From assembly GCF_007558825.1 (NCBI RefSeq), contig NZ_VLTK01000015.1, positions 42,990 to 106,989 of the forward strand: a stretch of DNA of 64,000 bases. The letters run 5' to 3'. The notes below the pieces were generated by a model, which was given only the letters and a program-made list of their open reading frames with translations, was not told where the DNA came from and searched no databases. Made by a program: the position numbers and the translations under genes. This document shows, in pieces, positions 8,265-18,400 of the stretch. Position 1 is the stretch's first letter. Every line of letters begins with the position of its first letter. The stretch comes from Brevibacterium aurantiacum (lineage in GTDB: Bacteria > Actinomycetota > Actinomycetes > Actinomycetales > Brevibacteriaceae).

Positions 8265-9287
8265 TCAGCCTTTCATGAACTTCGTCTGGATGCTGGTGAT
8301 CTTCGCGGTCTTCGAGTCCGTCCACACCTGGACACGCAGCCGGTTTGATCGACCGTTCTTGCCCTTCCCGGTTTTCCCGATCTGGGTGTGGGAAATGTAG
8401 GTTCCGCCGGCGGAACCGTGCTGTTCCTGCTTGGCGTAGTATCCGTTGTTCTTGGTTGTGGTGCCGCTCTTGTATGAGGCGGTGATGAACCGGACCTGGA
8501 TGGTTTCGTCAGGTTTCAGCCCGGTCACGGTGAGGTATACCTGTGCGAGGTAGGGGCTGCCGTCGCAGGTGAGGATCGACATGGCGCCCTTGCCGACATA
8601 GAGGGATCGCCATTTGTTCTTCACGAGGTGCTGCACGGCGCGATAGATTCTGCCGCCTGAGTATTTGGACATGCCGAAGATTCCTTCCTTGGGTTTGGCT
8701 GGTGTGGTGGGGCTGCCCTGGGCGAGCTTTACGATCTCGGGCACCTGGGAGATGCGTTTCTTTCCGGGGCAGACTTTCCCCGCGTACTTCGACCACTGGT
8801 AGCGGGTGCCCTTGTACTTGTTCGGCAGTTCGTTCCCGGGCACACCCATCGCGTGATAGCCGATGCCTACGTCGCGGGAGTTGGACATCATGCGAATAGG
8901 AATGTCGTGGGTCTTGCACGCCCAGGCGATGATTTTCACGATCGACACGATCTGTGCCGCGTTCCAGTACGGGACGTTGTCGCCACTGGTATTCCAGCGA
9001 CCGAACGAACCACCGTAGTCGGCAGTCTCAATGCTGATGACGTGAGCGGATCCGAGGTAATTCGCGTCAGCGGTATAAGCGGTATCGACCCACTGGTAGA
9101 TCTCACCGTGTTCGCCGACACCGAAGTGAGACTCGGTGCCGACGGTGCCGTCCTTCTGGAACATGCCGTCAGTGCCGGCGAGGCTGCCGACCATAGTGTG
9201 GAGGCACACGCCTTGGTAGGACTTCATGCGGCCCTGGCGAGCCTGGTTGGAGAGGAGCCGATTCGTGGCTCCTGGCATCATGGCCAT
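8265..9287 (-). CDS. Endolysin, N-acetylmuramoyl-L-alanine amidase (Amidase_2)
   Basis: 340 residues. The zinc amidase domain spans about residues 20-190: His30 (CLHTMVG), Glu87 (ISIETAD), His145 (GIGYHAMG) and the K-V-C-P-G-K-K loop near 171-177 match the PGRP/T7-lysozyme family. The C-terminal about 130 residues (from GIFGMSKYSGG) are beta-rich and probably bind the cell wall, but match no named repeat I know. It cleaves the amide bond between muramic acid and the stem peptide at lysis. There is no signal peptide, so export depends on the adjacent holin. Confidence 0.85.
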   Translation of the reverse strand: MAMMPGATNRLLSNQARQGRMKSYQGVCLHTMVGSLAGTDGMFQKDGTVGTESHFGVGEHGEIYQWVDTAYTADANYLGSAHVISIETADYGGSFGRWNTSGDNVPYWNAAQIVSIVKIIAWACKTHDIPIRMMSNSRDVGIGYHAMGVPGNELPNKYKGTRYQWSKYAGKVCPGKKRISQVPEIVKLAQGSPTTPAKPKEGIFGMSKYSGGRIYRAVQHLVKNKWRSLYVGKGAMSILTCDGSPYLAQVYLTVTGLKPDETIQVRFITASYKSGTTTKNNGYYAKQEQHGSAGGTYISHTQIGKTGKGKNGRSNRLRVQVWTDSKTAKITSIQTKFMKG

Positions 9288-9311
9288 GAGTACCCCTTTC
9301 CGAGGGCATAA

Positions 9312-9333
9312 GAAAAGCCCCGGGTTACGGGGC
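9312..9333 (-). terminator. Rho-independent terminator overlapping end of collagen-like gene
   Basis: GGCCCCG and CCGGGGC form a stem on the minus strand followed by TTTTCTT. The TAA of the frameshift-corrected collagen-like gene (9325-9327) lies in its loop. It stands between the fibre genes and the endolysin/holin pair. Confidence 0.7.
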
Positions 9334-10073
9334 CGTGGTTGGTGCTGTTGTAGGTGCCGGCTGTTGAGCTCGACAGGGGCCGGTCACCGTGACATTCGTT
9401 CCGTCTGTGAACTCGAATAGCCAATCCCCATCGGCAGTGCAGGTGACATCTGAAATGCCACGACCGGTGCTGCCCTTCTCTCCTGTAGACCCGGGCTCAC
9501 CTTTACTGCCCGGTTCACCCTTCGGGCCGGGTGGCCCTGGTGGACCAACAACGGATTCCCCTGGGCCCCCTTCTCTCCTTTGGCTCCTGCCGGTCCGGGA
9601 ACGGATTTACCGTCTTCCCCTGGTGAACCTGGATCTCCGGGTGGGCCTGGGATCTCGGAGTCTTCACCCGGCTGGCCTGCGGGACCGGGAACGTCTGAGT
9701 TCTCACCGTCATCCCCAGGCTTGCCTGCAGGTCCGGGGACGGTCGAACTCGGTCCTGGTTCGCCCTTTGGCCCGGTCGGTCCGGAAGGCCCAATGGGGCC
9801 GGCCTGGGCCGACTCCTTCACGTTCTTTTTCACCTGGTCGGCCTTCGTGCAAATGTTGCGGCCGTTGACCTTCACCTCACCCTGAGCACAAGCCTGGGAT
9901 ACCTGATCGGCGAGCGCGTTCGCGTTCAACGCGGCGTCTTTCGCTTCCTGCTTGGATGAGTTGATCGACCAGACCGTCCAAGCCAGGAGGAGCGCGGCGA
10001 TGATCAGCATGACGGTGTTGAACCACCGCGGTGGGAACTCTCGGTCTCTTCGTTTATCGTGCCGGTTCCTCAT
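9325..10073 (-). pseudogene. Collagen-like phage membrane protein with a -1 frameshift
   Basis: A basic N-terminus and one transmembrane helix (about residues 19-36) precede a short helical stalk and then Gly-X-Y collagen repeats ([16 protein letters not shown] onwards). In the starting frame the repeats stop after [10 protein letters not shown] at 9553-9571 and the frame runs on to a stop at 9384. Shifting by -1 in the run of Gs restores the repeats ([17 protein letters not shown]), a terminal domain with two cysteines and a Pro/Thr tail ending at TAA 9325. The corrected product is about 249 residues. The cause may be a real single-base loss, programmed slippage or a homopolymer sequencing error. 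The gene overlaps its upstream neighbour. Confidence 0.75.
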
Positions 10074-10357
10074 TGGTCGTCACCTCTTTCGATGAGGAGA
10101 AGACGAAGCTGGTCTTCGATCGTGATGCGTTTTGCTCGCTCTTGGTCGCGTTCAGATTCCGCGGCGATGCGCTTCGCTGACTCCTGGGCCAGGTCTTCGC
10201 GCAGCCGTGTATTATCGGCCTGTTCACGTTCAATGTCTTCACGCAGTTCGGCACGGCGTTCGGCGCTGAACTTGCGATCTGAGATCGCCCACCACACTGC
10301 AGCGACCGCGAGTCCGCCGGGGCCGCCATAGGTGGCGAGGAAGGATGGGATGTCCAC
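10070..10357 (-). CDS. Small membrane protein with coiled coil
   Basis: 95 residues: one transmembrane helix (GGLAVAAVWWAI, about residues 13-26) and a long highly charged coiled coil (about 30-90, rich in Glu, Arg and Ala). The stop overlaps the start of the collagen-like gene. The architecture and location upstream of lysis genes are similar to spanin-like or minor tail accessory proteins, but no family is certain. Confidence 0.6.
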   Translation of the reverse strand: MDIPSFLATYGGPGGLAVAAVWWAISDRKFSAERRAELREDIEREQADNTRLREDLAQESAKRIAAESERDQERAKRITIEDQLRLLLIERGDDQ

Positions 10358-10383
10358 ACGTGTCTACCTCCTCATCCTGGCGG

Positions 10384-11925
10384 TCATGATGCGTCCGCCT
10401 GCCAGTACACGAGCGTGTCGGTTGTAGTGGGACGGGTGAGCCAGACTGTGCAACCCTTGGCGGTGACGTCCATAACCGTGGCGCTAGTCCCGGCGATATT
10501 CGTTCTCACGGTCAGAGACACGTGCGGTTCCGCATCAAACTCTCGGGAGAACGATATTGCGCCTGATGTCGGGGTGTTCGCAGCTGATGGCTTGATCGTC
10601 ACTACGCCGCGTTCTTTCTGCCCGATGCGGCGCAGAGTTTCTCCGACGAGGTCGTCGCCGGCTGGTGGGGTGAATGCGTAGATTGGGGCCTGCCGGAAGT
10701 AGGCGGACCCAATGGCCTTGCCGAACAGAAGCGAGGGTGTGCCGCCGGGTCCGCGCCACATGGAGACCCCTTCGATTTCGTTGTACGCCTCTGGGAAAGC
10801 GCCGTCCGGCATCGCTGCCACTCTGTCCACATCGATGAGCGTTTTCTCGTCTGTGTCCCATTGGTAGCGGGTGATCGTGTTAGGTGAACCGAAACCGGCA
10901 CCGCCGCGAGCAACGTAGAGGTGATCGTCGATCGACACGTGCCCCTGATATGGATTGACGCCAGTCTGGGAGTCATCGGTGATGAGCGAGGCCACCGGTT
11001 GGTTACGTCCAGCCTTGTAGTCCGAGAGCTTCCGGAGCACGAACTGTTCTCTCGTGGACGAGACGAACACCCGCTCACAAATCCTGTCCGCTGCCTGATC
11101 GATGGAGAAGTCGACCAGTGTGTTGTCGGCGAAGTCCGGGACTTCCGAGACGAGTGCATCATCGCGCAGAACAGTCTTCCCCGCCTGGTATTGAGCTCGC
11201 ACCATGCGGTTGGTGTACCCGCCACTTGTGGTGTCGTAGGTCCATCGGAACCACAGCCACACTTGTGGCCCGTCGTTCTCAATCGCGACAGTGGATCCGT
11301 GGCCACCACCGGAGAAGATGCACTGGTCGAGCATTCTCCCATCCGGTGCGCACCGGGTGATGTGGAGGTCAGTGGACGAACCGTTCGCCGGGCCCGCCTG
11401 GGCTGCGTAGTAGTTCCCCGTCAACGGGTCGCGGGCGGCCGATTGCAGAACTCTGTTCGATGGGATCCGCAGCGTGGTGACGAACTGGGGTGAGAGCTTC
11501 GTGATGTCGAACCCAAGCTTTGCATCCACTTCGGCCTTCGCGAGATCAGCTTTCACACCAGATTCGGCCGCGATGCTCTGCGCTTCCTGCGCTGCAGTCA
11601 ACGCTGCCGTTGACTTCGACAGAGCCGTCGATGCCGCTGAGAATGCTTCACGGGCCGGAACAGCCCACCGCATCCCATAACCCGCATCGAGAAACAGGAT
11701 CTGGTATTGATCTGATGCCTGGAACGCGATCCGCCCCGTGTCGTCGCCCGACATTCCCGACACCACGACACCGGCGAGAGGTGCGCCGGCAATGTCGTAG
11801 AGCTCGGTGACCTGCTGGCCGCCGAGAGCCGACGTATATACCTTGAGAGTGACACCGCCAATGACGCCACCACTCGAGTCGGCGGTGACGTCGCCGGGGC
11901 TTCCACCGAAAACGTTCAATGCCAT
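10384..11925 (-). CDS. Receptor-binding tail protein with TagC-type beta-propeller
   Basis: 513 residues. The N-terminal about 130 residues form an attachment and coiled-coil section (Ala-rich, ALSKSTAALTAAQEAQSIAAE). Residues about 140-430 are repeated beta-blades with motifs such as ARDPLTGNYYAAQ, STDLHITRCAPDG, GHGSTVAIEND and YQGHVSIDDHLYV, the pattern of the P68 RBP/TagC-like propeller found in phages that bind wall teichoic acid. The last about 75 residues (GVVTIKPSA to YWQADAS) resemble an H-type lectin-like fibre tip. It sits between minor tail proteins and lysis genes and is probably the host-recognition fibre. Confidence 0.75.
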   Translation of the reverse strand: MALNVFGGSPGDVTADSSGGVIGGVTLKVYTSALGGQQVTELYDIAGAPLAGVVVSGMSGDDTGRIAFQASDQYQILFLDAGYGMRWAVPAREAFSAASTALSKSTAALTAAQEAQSIAAESGVKADLAKAEVDAKLGFDITKLSPQFVTTLRIPSNRVLQSAARDPLTGNYYAAQAGPANGSSTDLHITRCAPDGRMLDQCIFSGGGHGSTVAIENDGPQVWLWFRWTYDTTSGGYTNRMVRAQYQAGKTVLRDDALVSEVPDFADNTLVDFSIDQAADRICERVFVSSTREQFVLRKLSDYKAGRNQPVASLITDDSQTGVNPYQGHVSIDDHLYVARGGAGFGSPNTITRYQWDTDEKTLIDVDRVAAMPDGAFPEAYNEIEGVSMWRGPGGTPSLLFGKAIGSAYFRQAPIYAFTPPAGDDLVGETLRRIGQKERGVVTIKPSAANTPTSGAISFSREFDAEPHVSLTVRTNIAGTSATVMDVTAKGCTVWLTRPTTTDTLVYWQADAS

Positions 11926-11936
11926 GATTGCCCCTA

Positions 11937-12551
11937 TCAGTTGTTCCAGGTAGCGGAAAACCAGAAGTAGTCTCCGGTGCGGATGCGCCCACTGGTCGTG
12001 GCGTCGTAGACGCGGACTGTGCCGTCGTTGCGAATGGAAGCAGCTCCGGACGTGACGTTCGTCTTGTACGTTCCGACTACCAGGAACTCACCGACCGTTG
12101 CGGCAATCTGCGCCGGCACCACGCACACGTCAATGTCGGGGGTGATGTTGCCGGCGTCAGCGGACGAGTCAGGTTTCGCGGTGATCATGTCGCCCGTGTA
12201 GAGGGCTTTGATTCTCACCTCGGTGGTGTAGGTGTTGCGGATCGCGATGACAGTATCTTGTTCCCACCCAGAGAGGAACGTGAACCCGGTCCGATATTCC
12301 TGTCGTTCGTATACAGTCCACCAATCGGTGGGCAACGTTCCCGTCTTGACCCAGATCTTCTTCGACGGCCCCGACACGACCATTGTCGACACCGGTGCAT
12401 CGGCATACTTCGCGTCACGATCGGCCTCATCCATGGCGGGAAGGACGAGCTTGGCATCCATGCCCATGACGAGGGCCATCATGTCTGCGGCCGCGGCCGG
12501 TGCATCAGACCCCGATGGGTAGGGCACTTTCGCGAGAGGTGAGTTGGGCAT
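11937..12551 (-). CDS. Minor tail / baseplate-associated protein
   Basis: 204 residues from ATG at 12551, where the protein starts MPNSPLAKVPYPSG. The frame stays open further upstream, but that stretch overlaps the next gene and has no likely start. PNSPL, PYPSGSDAPAAAADMMAL and a beta-rich remainder with YERQEYRTGFTF are typical of small adsorption-apparatus proteins next to siphoviral fibres. The exact role is unknown. Co-transcription with the fibre gene is likely (11-base gap). Confidence 0.65.
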   Translation of the reverse strand: MPNSPLAKVPYPSGSDAPAAAADMMALVMGMDAKLVLPAMDEADRDAKYADAPVSTMVVSGPSKKIWVKTGTLPTDWWTVYERQEYRTGFTFLSGWEQDTVIAIRNTYTTEVRIKALYTGDMITAKPDSSADAGNITPDIDVCVVPAQIAATVGEFLVVGTYKTNVTSGAASIRNDGTVRVYDATTSGRIRTGDYFWFSATWNN

Positions 12552-12562
12552 GAGGAGGCTCC

Positions 12563-13441
12563 TTAGTTCTTGAAGGTGATCCGGATTTGGCCGCAGCCGG
12601 CGGTTGCGATCAGATAGTCCGACTTCCCAGCGCCGGCTCCGATACCAACTCCACGAGAAGCACCGGATGCGAGGCGGGACGCCTGATCGGAGGGGATGGT
12701 GATCCACTTCGAATCACCCATGCCAAGACCTGGACCGTCCCACCTGTTCGTGAGTTTCGGGGTCTTCGCCGGAGGGGACGTTTCGTCATGAAGTGCCAGC
12801 TTGGGTCGGACCCGGCCGGAGACACCGTGATAATTCGAGGTGCGTGCCACCCGGATCTGCATCTTGTCCACGGTCTTGCCCTGACATGCGGCCTCAATGC
12901 TCGTACCGTAGGTCCAGATCGACGTGTAAGGGTGTGGGTAGGAAGGCCAGGCACCCTGTGCCACTCGGGAGCCGTCTTTGCGGCCGCTTCGGTATCCAGC
13001 CTGAGACGACGTGCTGAGAGCGACTGGTTTCGGTTTCGACGCCTTCGGGGGATCCTCTGGCCCCGGTGCCGGTCCTTCACCTGTCTGAACGTAGAGCGCA
13101 CCGTCTTTGACCCACACTGCGGCGGCTTGCGTGTATCCAGCCGGTGCGGGTGTGCCGAATGTCAGGTCAACGGGTACAGGAATCTCAATCTCGACGGGGC
13201 CACCGATCTTGTCCATGACCCGCCAGCCAGCAGCATGGTTGAGGACGAGGACGACGTCGCCTTCGGCGCGAGGGTTGTACGCCTGGTTCGCCGCGACATC
13301 GTTGATGATCGCTTCTCCCCACCGGAGGTTGACTTTCCCGTCTTCGCGAGTGGAGTCCACCGTCATTATTTGATAAGGATTTGCTTGGCGTTCGACCTCG
13401 GCGCGGACGAGAGCCGCCAAGTCGAGTTCTGCGTCACTCAT
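12563..13441 (-). CDS. Minor tail protein
   Basis: 292 residues from ATG at 13441, which overlaps the upstream stop (ATGAGTGA). The N-terminal about 90 residues (VDSTREDGKVNLRWG, EGDVVLVLNHAAGWRVMDKIG) form an OB-like beta-barrel as in baseplate-hub spike domains. A Pro-rich linker leads to a C-terminal beta-sandwich ending ITFKN. It is probably part of the tail tip between the hub protein and the fibre. Confidence 0.65.
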   Translation of the reverse strand: MSDAELDLAALVRAEVERQANPYQIMTVDSTREDGKVNLRWGEAIINDVAANQAYNPRAEGDVVLVLNHAAGWRVMDKIGGPVEIEIPVPVDLTFGTPAPAGYTQAAAVWVKDGALYVQTGEGPAPGPEDPPKASKPKPVALSTSSQAGYRSGRKDGSRVAQGAWPSYPHPYTSIWTYGTSIEAACQGKTVDKMQIRVARTSNYHGVSGRVRPKLALHDETSPPAKTPKLTNRWDGPGLGMGDSKWITIPSDQASRLASGASRGVGIGAGAGKSDYLIATAGCGQIRITFKN

Positions 13442-14588
13442 CGAATGTGCCCTCTCCATAGTCGTCGTTGGATCCTTCGAGGGTGATCCGCCCGCCAGCC
13501 GGCGACGTGGTGGATCGGGTTTGCAGGGTCATGGATCCTCCGGTGAGTGAGAATGACACTGAGTCAACGATGTGGTTCTCAAGGGTCTCGTCGGGCATGG
13601 TCACAGTGATCACGTCGTCAGGTTCGATCGCATAGTTCACCAGCGACGACACGGACACTTTCTGTTTCAGCCCCAGGCGCGGCGCCAGGAGCCCAAGTGC
13701 AGTGGTTTGGCACTGTTGCAGGGTGGTGATGAGCTTCGACGTGTAGAACAACGGCACAGCCCCAAACGGCCCCTGATAGTAGGTGGGCGAGACTGGGTCG
13801 TCATCGGAGGCGACAGATGGGCCGACTGGGGGTTGTCCGTTCTCGGAGGCACCGGAGGCCACGATCTGGTTGTAGACACCGTCGCGGGAGAGTGTCTGCT
13901 GTGGGTCGACGAGTGCACCACCTGGACCGGCGGTGAGCGTCCAGACTGGGGTATCTTCGAGTGTGGGTACTGGTGCGGCGACGAATGATCCGCGGGAGTC
14001 GCAGAACACTCTTCCGCCGAGTGATTTGGCGATGGACGGGTCACGGGACCTGCCGTCAACGAGTCCCCACCGGTCGCGTTCCTCGACGAGCTGCGGAATG
14101 GCACTGTCGCCGAGTCGCCAGGACATCCCCATCTCAGGCAGCACTTCCTTGATCAGGGTGGTGGCCCAGTACTCGCCGGTGCCGACCTCGATGGTGCGCG
14201 GTTGATGGAACCGCTCGTCCATCACCTGCGACTCAAGACTGAGCCCGTCGAGCTGTGCGCGCCCGGGACGAAGGCCAGCCTGCGAGACTTCCTCGACACG
14301 GTACACACCGAGAGGCACATTCTCGTGGGTGTTGCGGTTGTAGTGCATGCGCATGAACACACGAATCCTCGCACCGTAAGGGGATAGTGCGCGGCGTCCA
14401 ATCTCGGCACCGGAGACAATGAGTCCCCGAGCAGTCCACCGGACTTGTGAGGTGGACGCTGCAGTGATCGACCCGTCGTGCACGGTCAGGTCGTGCCACG
14501 TGTTGCCACGGTCCGGTGACCATTGCACGATGGGTTCATATCGGGCCAGGGACAGCGACTCGAGCCAACGTTCGGAGACGGGAAACAT
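13434..14588 (-). CDS. Tail-tip hub protein (Tal / DUF5047-like)
   Basis: 384 residues beginning MFPVSERWLESL. WTARGLIVSGAEIGRRALSPYGARIRVFM, VPLGVYRVEEVS and the C-terminal IEPDDVITVTMPDE, HIVDSVSFSLTGGSMTLQTRS resemble the tail-associated hub proteins of actinophages (DUF5047-type), which form a ring at the tail tip. Synteny agrees: it follows the distal tail protein and precedes the spike-like and fibre proteins. Confidence 0.7.
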   Translation of the reverse strand: MFPVSERWLESLSLARYEPIVQWSPDRGNTWHDLTVHDGSITAASTSQVRWTARGLIVSGAEIGRRALSPYGARIRVFMRMHYNRNTHENVPLGVYRVEEVSQAGLRPGRAQLDGLSLESQVMDERFHQPRTIEVGTGEYWATTLIKEVLPEMGMSWRLGDSAIPQLVEERDRWGLVDGRSRDPSIAKSLGGRVFCDSRGSFVAAPVPTLEDTPVWTLTAGPGGALVDPQQTLSRDGVYNQIVASGASENGQPPVGPSVASDDDPVSPTYYQGPFGAVPLFYTSKLITTLQQCQTTALGLLAPRLGLKQKVSVSSLVNYAIEPDDVITVTMPDETLENHIVDSVSFSLTGGSMTLQTRSTTSPAGGRITLEGSNDDYGEGTFDE

Positions 14589-14597
14589 CTGGTCCTC

Positions 14598-15434
14598 CTA
14601 TGGTTCGAGCAGCTTGTTATACGAGGTGACAGTGGCCGCGAGTTGGTCGTAAGTCGTCCAGTCGCGTTCGACCGTGTCGTAAGACAGGTCCGGGATCCGA
14701 AGCGGACTGTCGGTGGTGTCGGGGCGGTCGATCGATATGACGTCCCATTGGTAGCGGCGCCACGGATAGCCGTCCCAGTGGACGTGTTCGAGGTCGACTT
14801 TCCCGCGGATGAAGTAGAAATCCGGCAAACCAGCACACGCCGGGAACTGTGCCAGCACCGGCCCCTCGTCCAACAAGGTCATTAGCTGGTCAGCGACGGG
14901 CTTCTCACGCACGAGGGACCGTAGTTGTGTGGTGAACCCTTCGAGTACATCCCATGTCGCGGCAGGACGAGCAGACCCGGCAATGCTGGTGGTGTCGACG
15001 CGGGCGTCGTAGGACAGGTCTGGTGGTTCCACTTTCAGCAGCATCGCCTTGTCGGGGTCGCTCACGGGTTTCAACCATGCCCACCCGTCCGAGAGAGCGG
15101 GGATGACTGCGCCGACGTATTCGGATGGTGTGCCTTCGGTGCCGTCGAAATGGGTGGGCACAGCGCGCCACAATGTGCCGCCACCGAGGGTGGCTTCGTG
15201 GTCGTAGGCGTGCGCGTACCCACCTGGTGACCAGGCCGGGTTGCCAGACCGAACGACGCTACCGTCTTGCCGTTCGAACCTCACCTTCGCCACCAAAGGA
15301 TCAAATGAGTAATCGGCCCGCAGAAGTACCCCAGCATGTGCAGGATCGACAATCGCCGTGATCCGGCCATCCGGTGACACTACCGGATCAGTCTCAGGTG
15401 GCCAGATGTAACCCGGATTCACGACGATAGGCAT
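14598..15434 (-). CDS. Distal tail / minor tail protein
   Basis: 278 residues, directly downstream of the tape measure gene with a one-base overlap, the usual place of Dit. Segments such as VRFERQDGSVVRSG, WSPGGYAHAYDHEATLGGG and YQWDVISIDRPDT are beta-rich. No enzymatic motif is seen. It probably links the tail tube to the hub. Confidence 0.7.
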   Translation of the reverse strand: MPIVVNPGYIWPPETDPVVSPDGRITAIVDPAHAGVLLRADYSFDPLVAKVRFERQDGSVVRSGNPAWSPGGYAHAYDHEATLGGGTLWRAVPTHFDGTEGTPSEYVGAVIPALSDGWAWLKPVSDPDKAMLLKVEPPDLSYDARVDTTSIAGSARPAATWDVLEGFTTQLRSLVREKPVADQLMTLLDEGPVLAQFPACAGLPDFYFIRGKVDLEHVHWDGYPWRRYQWDVISIDRPDTTDSPLRIPDLSYDTVERDWTTYDQLAATVTSYNKLLEP

Positions 15435-18400
15435 TAGTGAGCCCTCCCAGCACCAACAGCAATAGTGCTGACGGTCGTTGAAATGTGTGCTTGCATTTGC
15501 TTGCCGTCGACGACCAAGGACACCGGGACACCATCCAAAGCCTTTGCAAGCTCGGACGGGGTGAACTGGTGGTTCTTGATCTCGGCGGCAATGGACGAAC
15601 CGATCGCAGTCGCATCGAACCCACGCCCGGGATGCGGGATGAACGTGCGGTTCTCGGCCAGCAGCTTCCGGGATTCGGCCGCGTTGGTTATCTGCTCACC
15701 GCCGGAGAGGTTGACGAGCTCAGGCCCGTTCTCCCCCACGACAGCCCAACCGGACTGAGCGGATTGGGTGCCCTGCTCGTACCAGTGGTTGCGTTCCCAG
15801 AACGACCGAGCACCCTGCACGTCGCCGTAGCGCTGCTTGATGTACTTGAGGCCGTACTCGAGCTGCATCTTCGGGTCCGATGTCTTCGAACCACCGACAG
15901 TGCCCCACGTTCCGTTGAGGAACTGGAACAGGCCGTAAGCCGACGACGTTGGGTTCTGGGCGTTCGGGTTCCAGCCCGACTCCCTGGTGAGGAGCCAGTT
16001 GAGGTCACCGAACTGGTCGCCCCAGCCCATCTGCTCAAGCATCTGCTTGGCCATGGACTTCACCGGGCCCGCGGCGACGTTCGAGAAGTCCGCCGTACCG
16101 GCGTTCTTCCCGTAGTCCTTCGCCTTCCCGACTAGGCCCTCGGAGACCTGGGACATGATGCCCTTGCCGAGACCGCCCATGTAGCCGTCGGGGAGCATCT
16201 TCGAATGCTTGGCGTAGATCTGCTCGGTGAGTTTCTCAGCTGCCGCCTCATAGGACTTGGCCATGTTGTCACCAGGCTTCACACCAGCACGATCCAGGAA
16301 CGGGTGAGACATTGCCCCGCCCATGCCTGGCAGTCCCCCAGCCATCGCCTCCGACAGTGCTTTCACGGCCGCGATGTGGACGTGGTTGAAGTGCATGCCA
16401 CGAACCGCGCCCGTGTACATGTAGTTCTGGCCGTTCTTGATCTGCTTGCCGTTTGCAGGCGAGTAGATCAGTTCGGCAAGATCCGAACCGTATGTGTTGC
16501 GCCAGAAGTTGAAGATGTCCATCGACGGGGACGTATCGATCGCGTTGCCGCGTGAGTGATGCGACGTGTTGCCCGACGCTGTGATGGACCCGCCACGATA
16601 TGCGGAGTTCAATGTTGCGTTCGGGAACTTCTCCTTCGTGATCGCCCACAGGTTGCGCCACACGCCAGAATCAGCGAACGCGTTCACACCCGGCGCGGGC
16701 CCGAAGACCCCGCCCGAAGCGAAAGCGTTGCCCTGCATGTGCAGAAGCTCATCGAGACGACCCTGACGTGCAGCATCGTTCTGAGCCTTCACACCCTGTT
16801 CGCCGCCCATGGCACGAGTCCACTCAGGACGCATGATTGCCTCACCGCCGGAGAGGTATAGATCCCCCGCCGTGGGTGAACGGAACTGGTGAATATCGCG
16901 GCCCGGTGAGTACCCGGGCATGACACCACCGGATTCGAACTTCACCGACTTCGGGGCAGCCAGCTTCACGCCAACATCACCGAATGCCTTGTTCACCGAT
17001 GAGGTGAAGGAGGCGAAGACTCGAATGAGGGCGTTGAGGTTGTTGCCCAGTTCGGGTTTCGCCGCTTCCATCTGGTTGTCCATGCCCGACCGGATGCCGC
17101 GCATGTTCGCATTCGATGTGGATAGAAGGAACTCGAAGCCTCGCTTGTTCAGCGACTTCAGATCGTTGAGGCGGTCTGTGTAGTCGCCGTACATGCCAGA
17201 CATGGTGTCGTCCGTTGACCGACGCATTTCTCCGAACTTCGAACCGGTCGTGGTTTTCAACGATTCGAAGTCAGTGGCAGACCGTGTTTTCATCGAGGCC
17301 TGCTTGTCAATGAGCATGAGCCGCATAAGTTCCTGCTGCTCAGTCATCACCGTGCGCTGCGCCAACTGCTTCTGAGACACGCTCAATCGCATGGCTTCCT
17401 GCTGGACCTGCGTATTGCTCAACATGGCCGCGTTCTGCGTCTGAGTGTTCAGAAGCATTGCCGCCTGCTGGGTTTGCGTATCCAGCAACTGGCCAGCATT
17501 CGTAGTCTGCGTGCCAAGAAGCATCCCGGCCTGCGTCTCCTGCATGTTCAGCAGCATCGCCGCCCAACCATCAGAAACACCGACCCGCATCTGCTCCATG
17601 GCATCCAGCGTTGTTGTCGACATGTCCTGCATGGCCAAACCAGCCATACCCTCATCGTCCGCAACAACAGGGTTCACGCCCACGTCCACGGAAGTACTCA
17701 TGTCGCCAAGCGCAGGCACAGCAGCCCCACCCAGCAAGGACGCCGCGGACTGAACATCCGCGACTCCGCCGAGCATGCCCTGCACGAGACCTTCAGCGGT
17801 GAACCCACCGAGTTCAGCCATGACGGTCGACGGTGAATGGATCCCGAGAACCGATTTGAACGTCGATTCCATGACCTTCGCGAGGTTCGCGATCGCGGCC
17901 TCAACGTTCTTCTTCCGACCTTCGAGGCCCTTGACCACACCGTCAGCGGCGTTGGCTCCACCCTTGTAGAAGCCCTCCGTGACGTACTGGCCGGCCTGAC
18001 CCGCGTACTTGTCGAACTCAGCCCAGGACGAGACCAGTTGGTTACGTTCACCAATCGGTGCACCCAACAGAGCATCAGCAGCAGCGTTACCGCCCTCAAT
18101 GCCCTGACCGGCGACCTCCTGGAGGAGGGCGCCAGGGATGCCCATTTTCGAGAGCTTGCCCAGCTTATTAACGAGTTCCTTGAGGCGGGCAGTCTTCCCC
18201 GTCATGGACGACATGGACGAGACCTGCTTGAAGTTCCCGTCACCCGTCGACACCACATCAGTGGACACATCGAAATCACGATCGTTCAGCAGACCCGAAG
18301 CGACAGAGTCTTTGATGCCTTTGAGCTCGGTGGCTTTGTCCTGAGCCTTCTTGAGCTTCGCGTCGATCTTCTCTGCCTGCGAATACAGACTGCGGAGGTT

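Noticed and set aside
12587..13486. 299-codon plus-strand frame opposite a minor tail gene
   Set aside because: Arg/Cys-rich translation with no start signal, antisense to a gene coupled with its tail neighbours.
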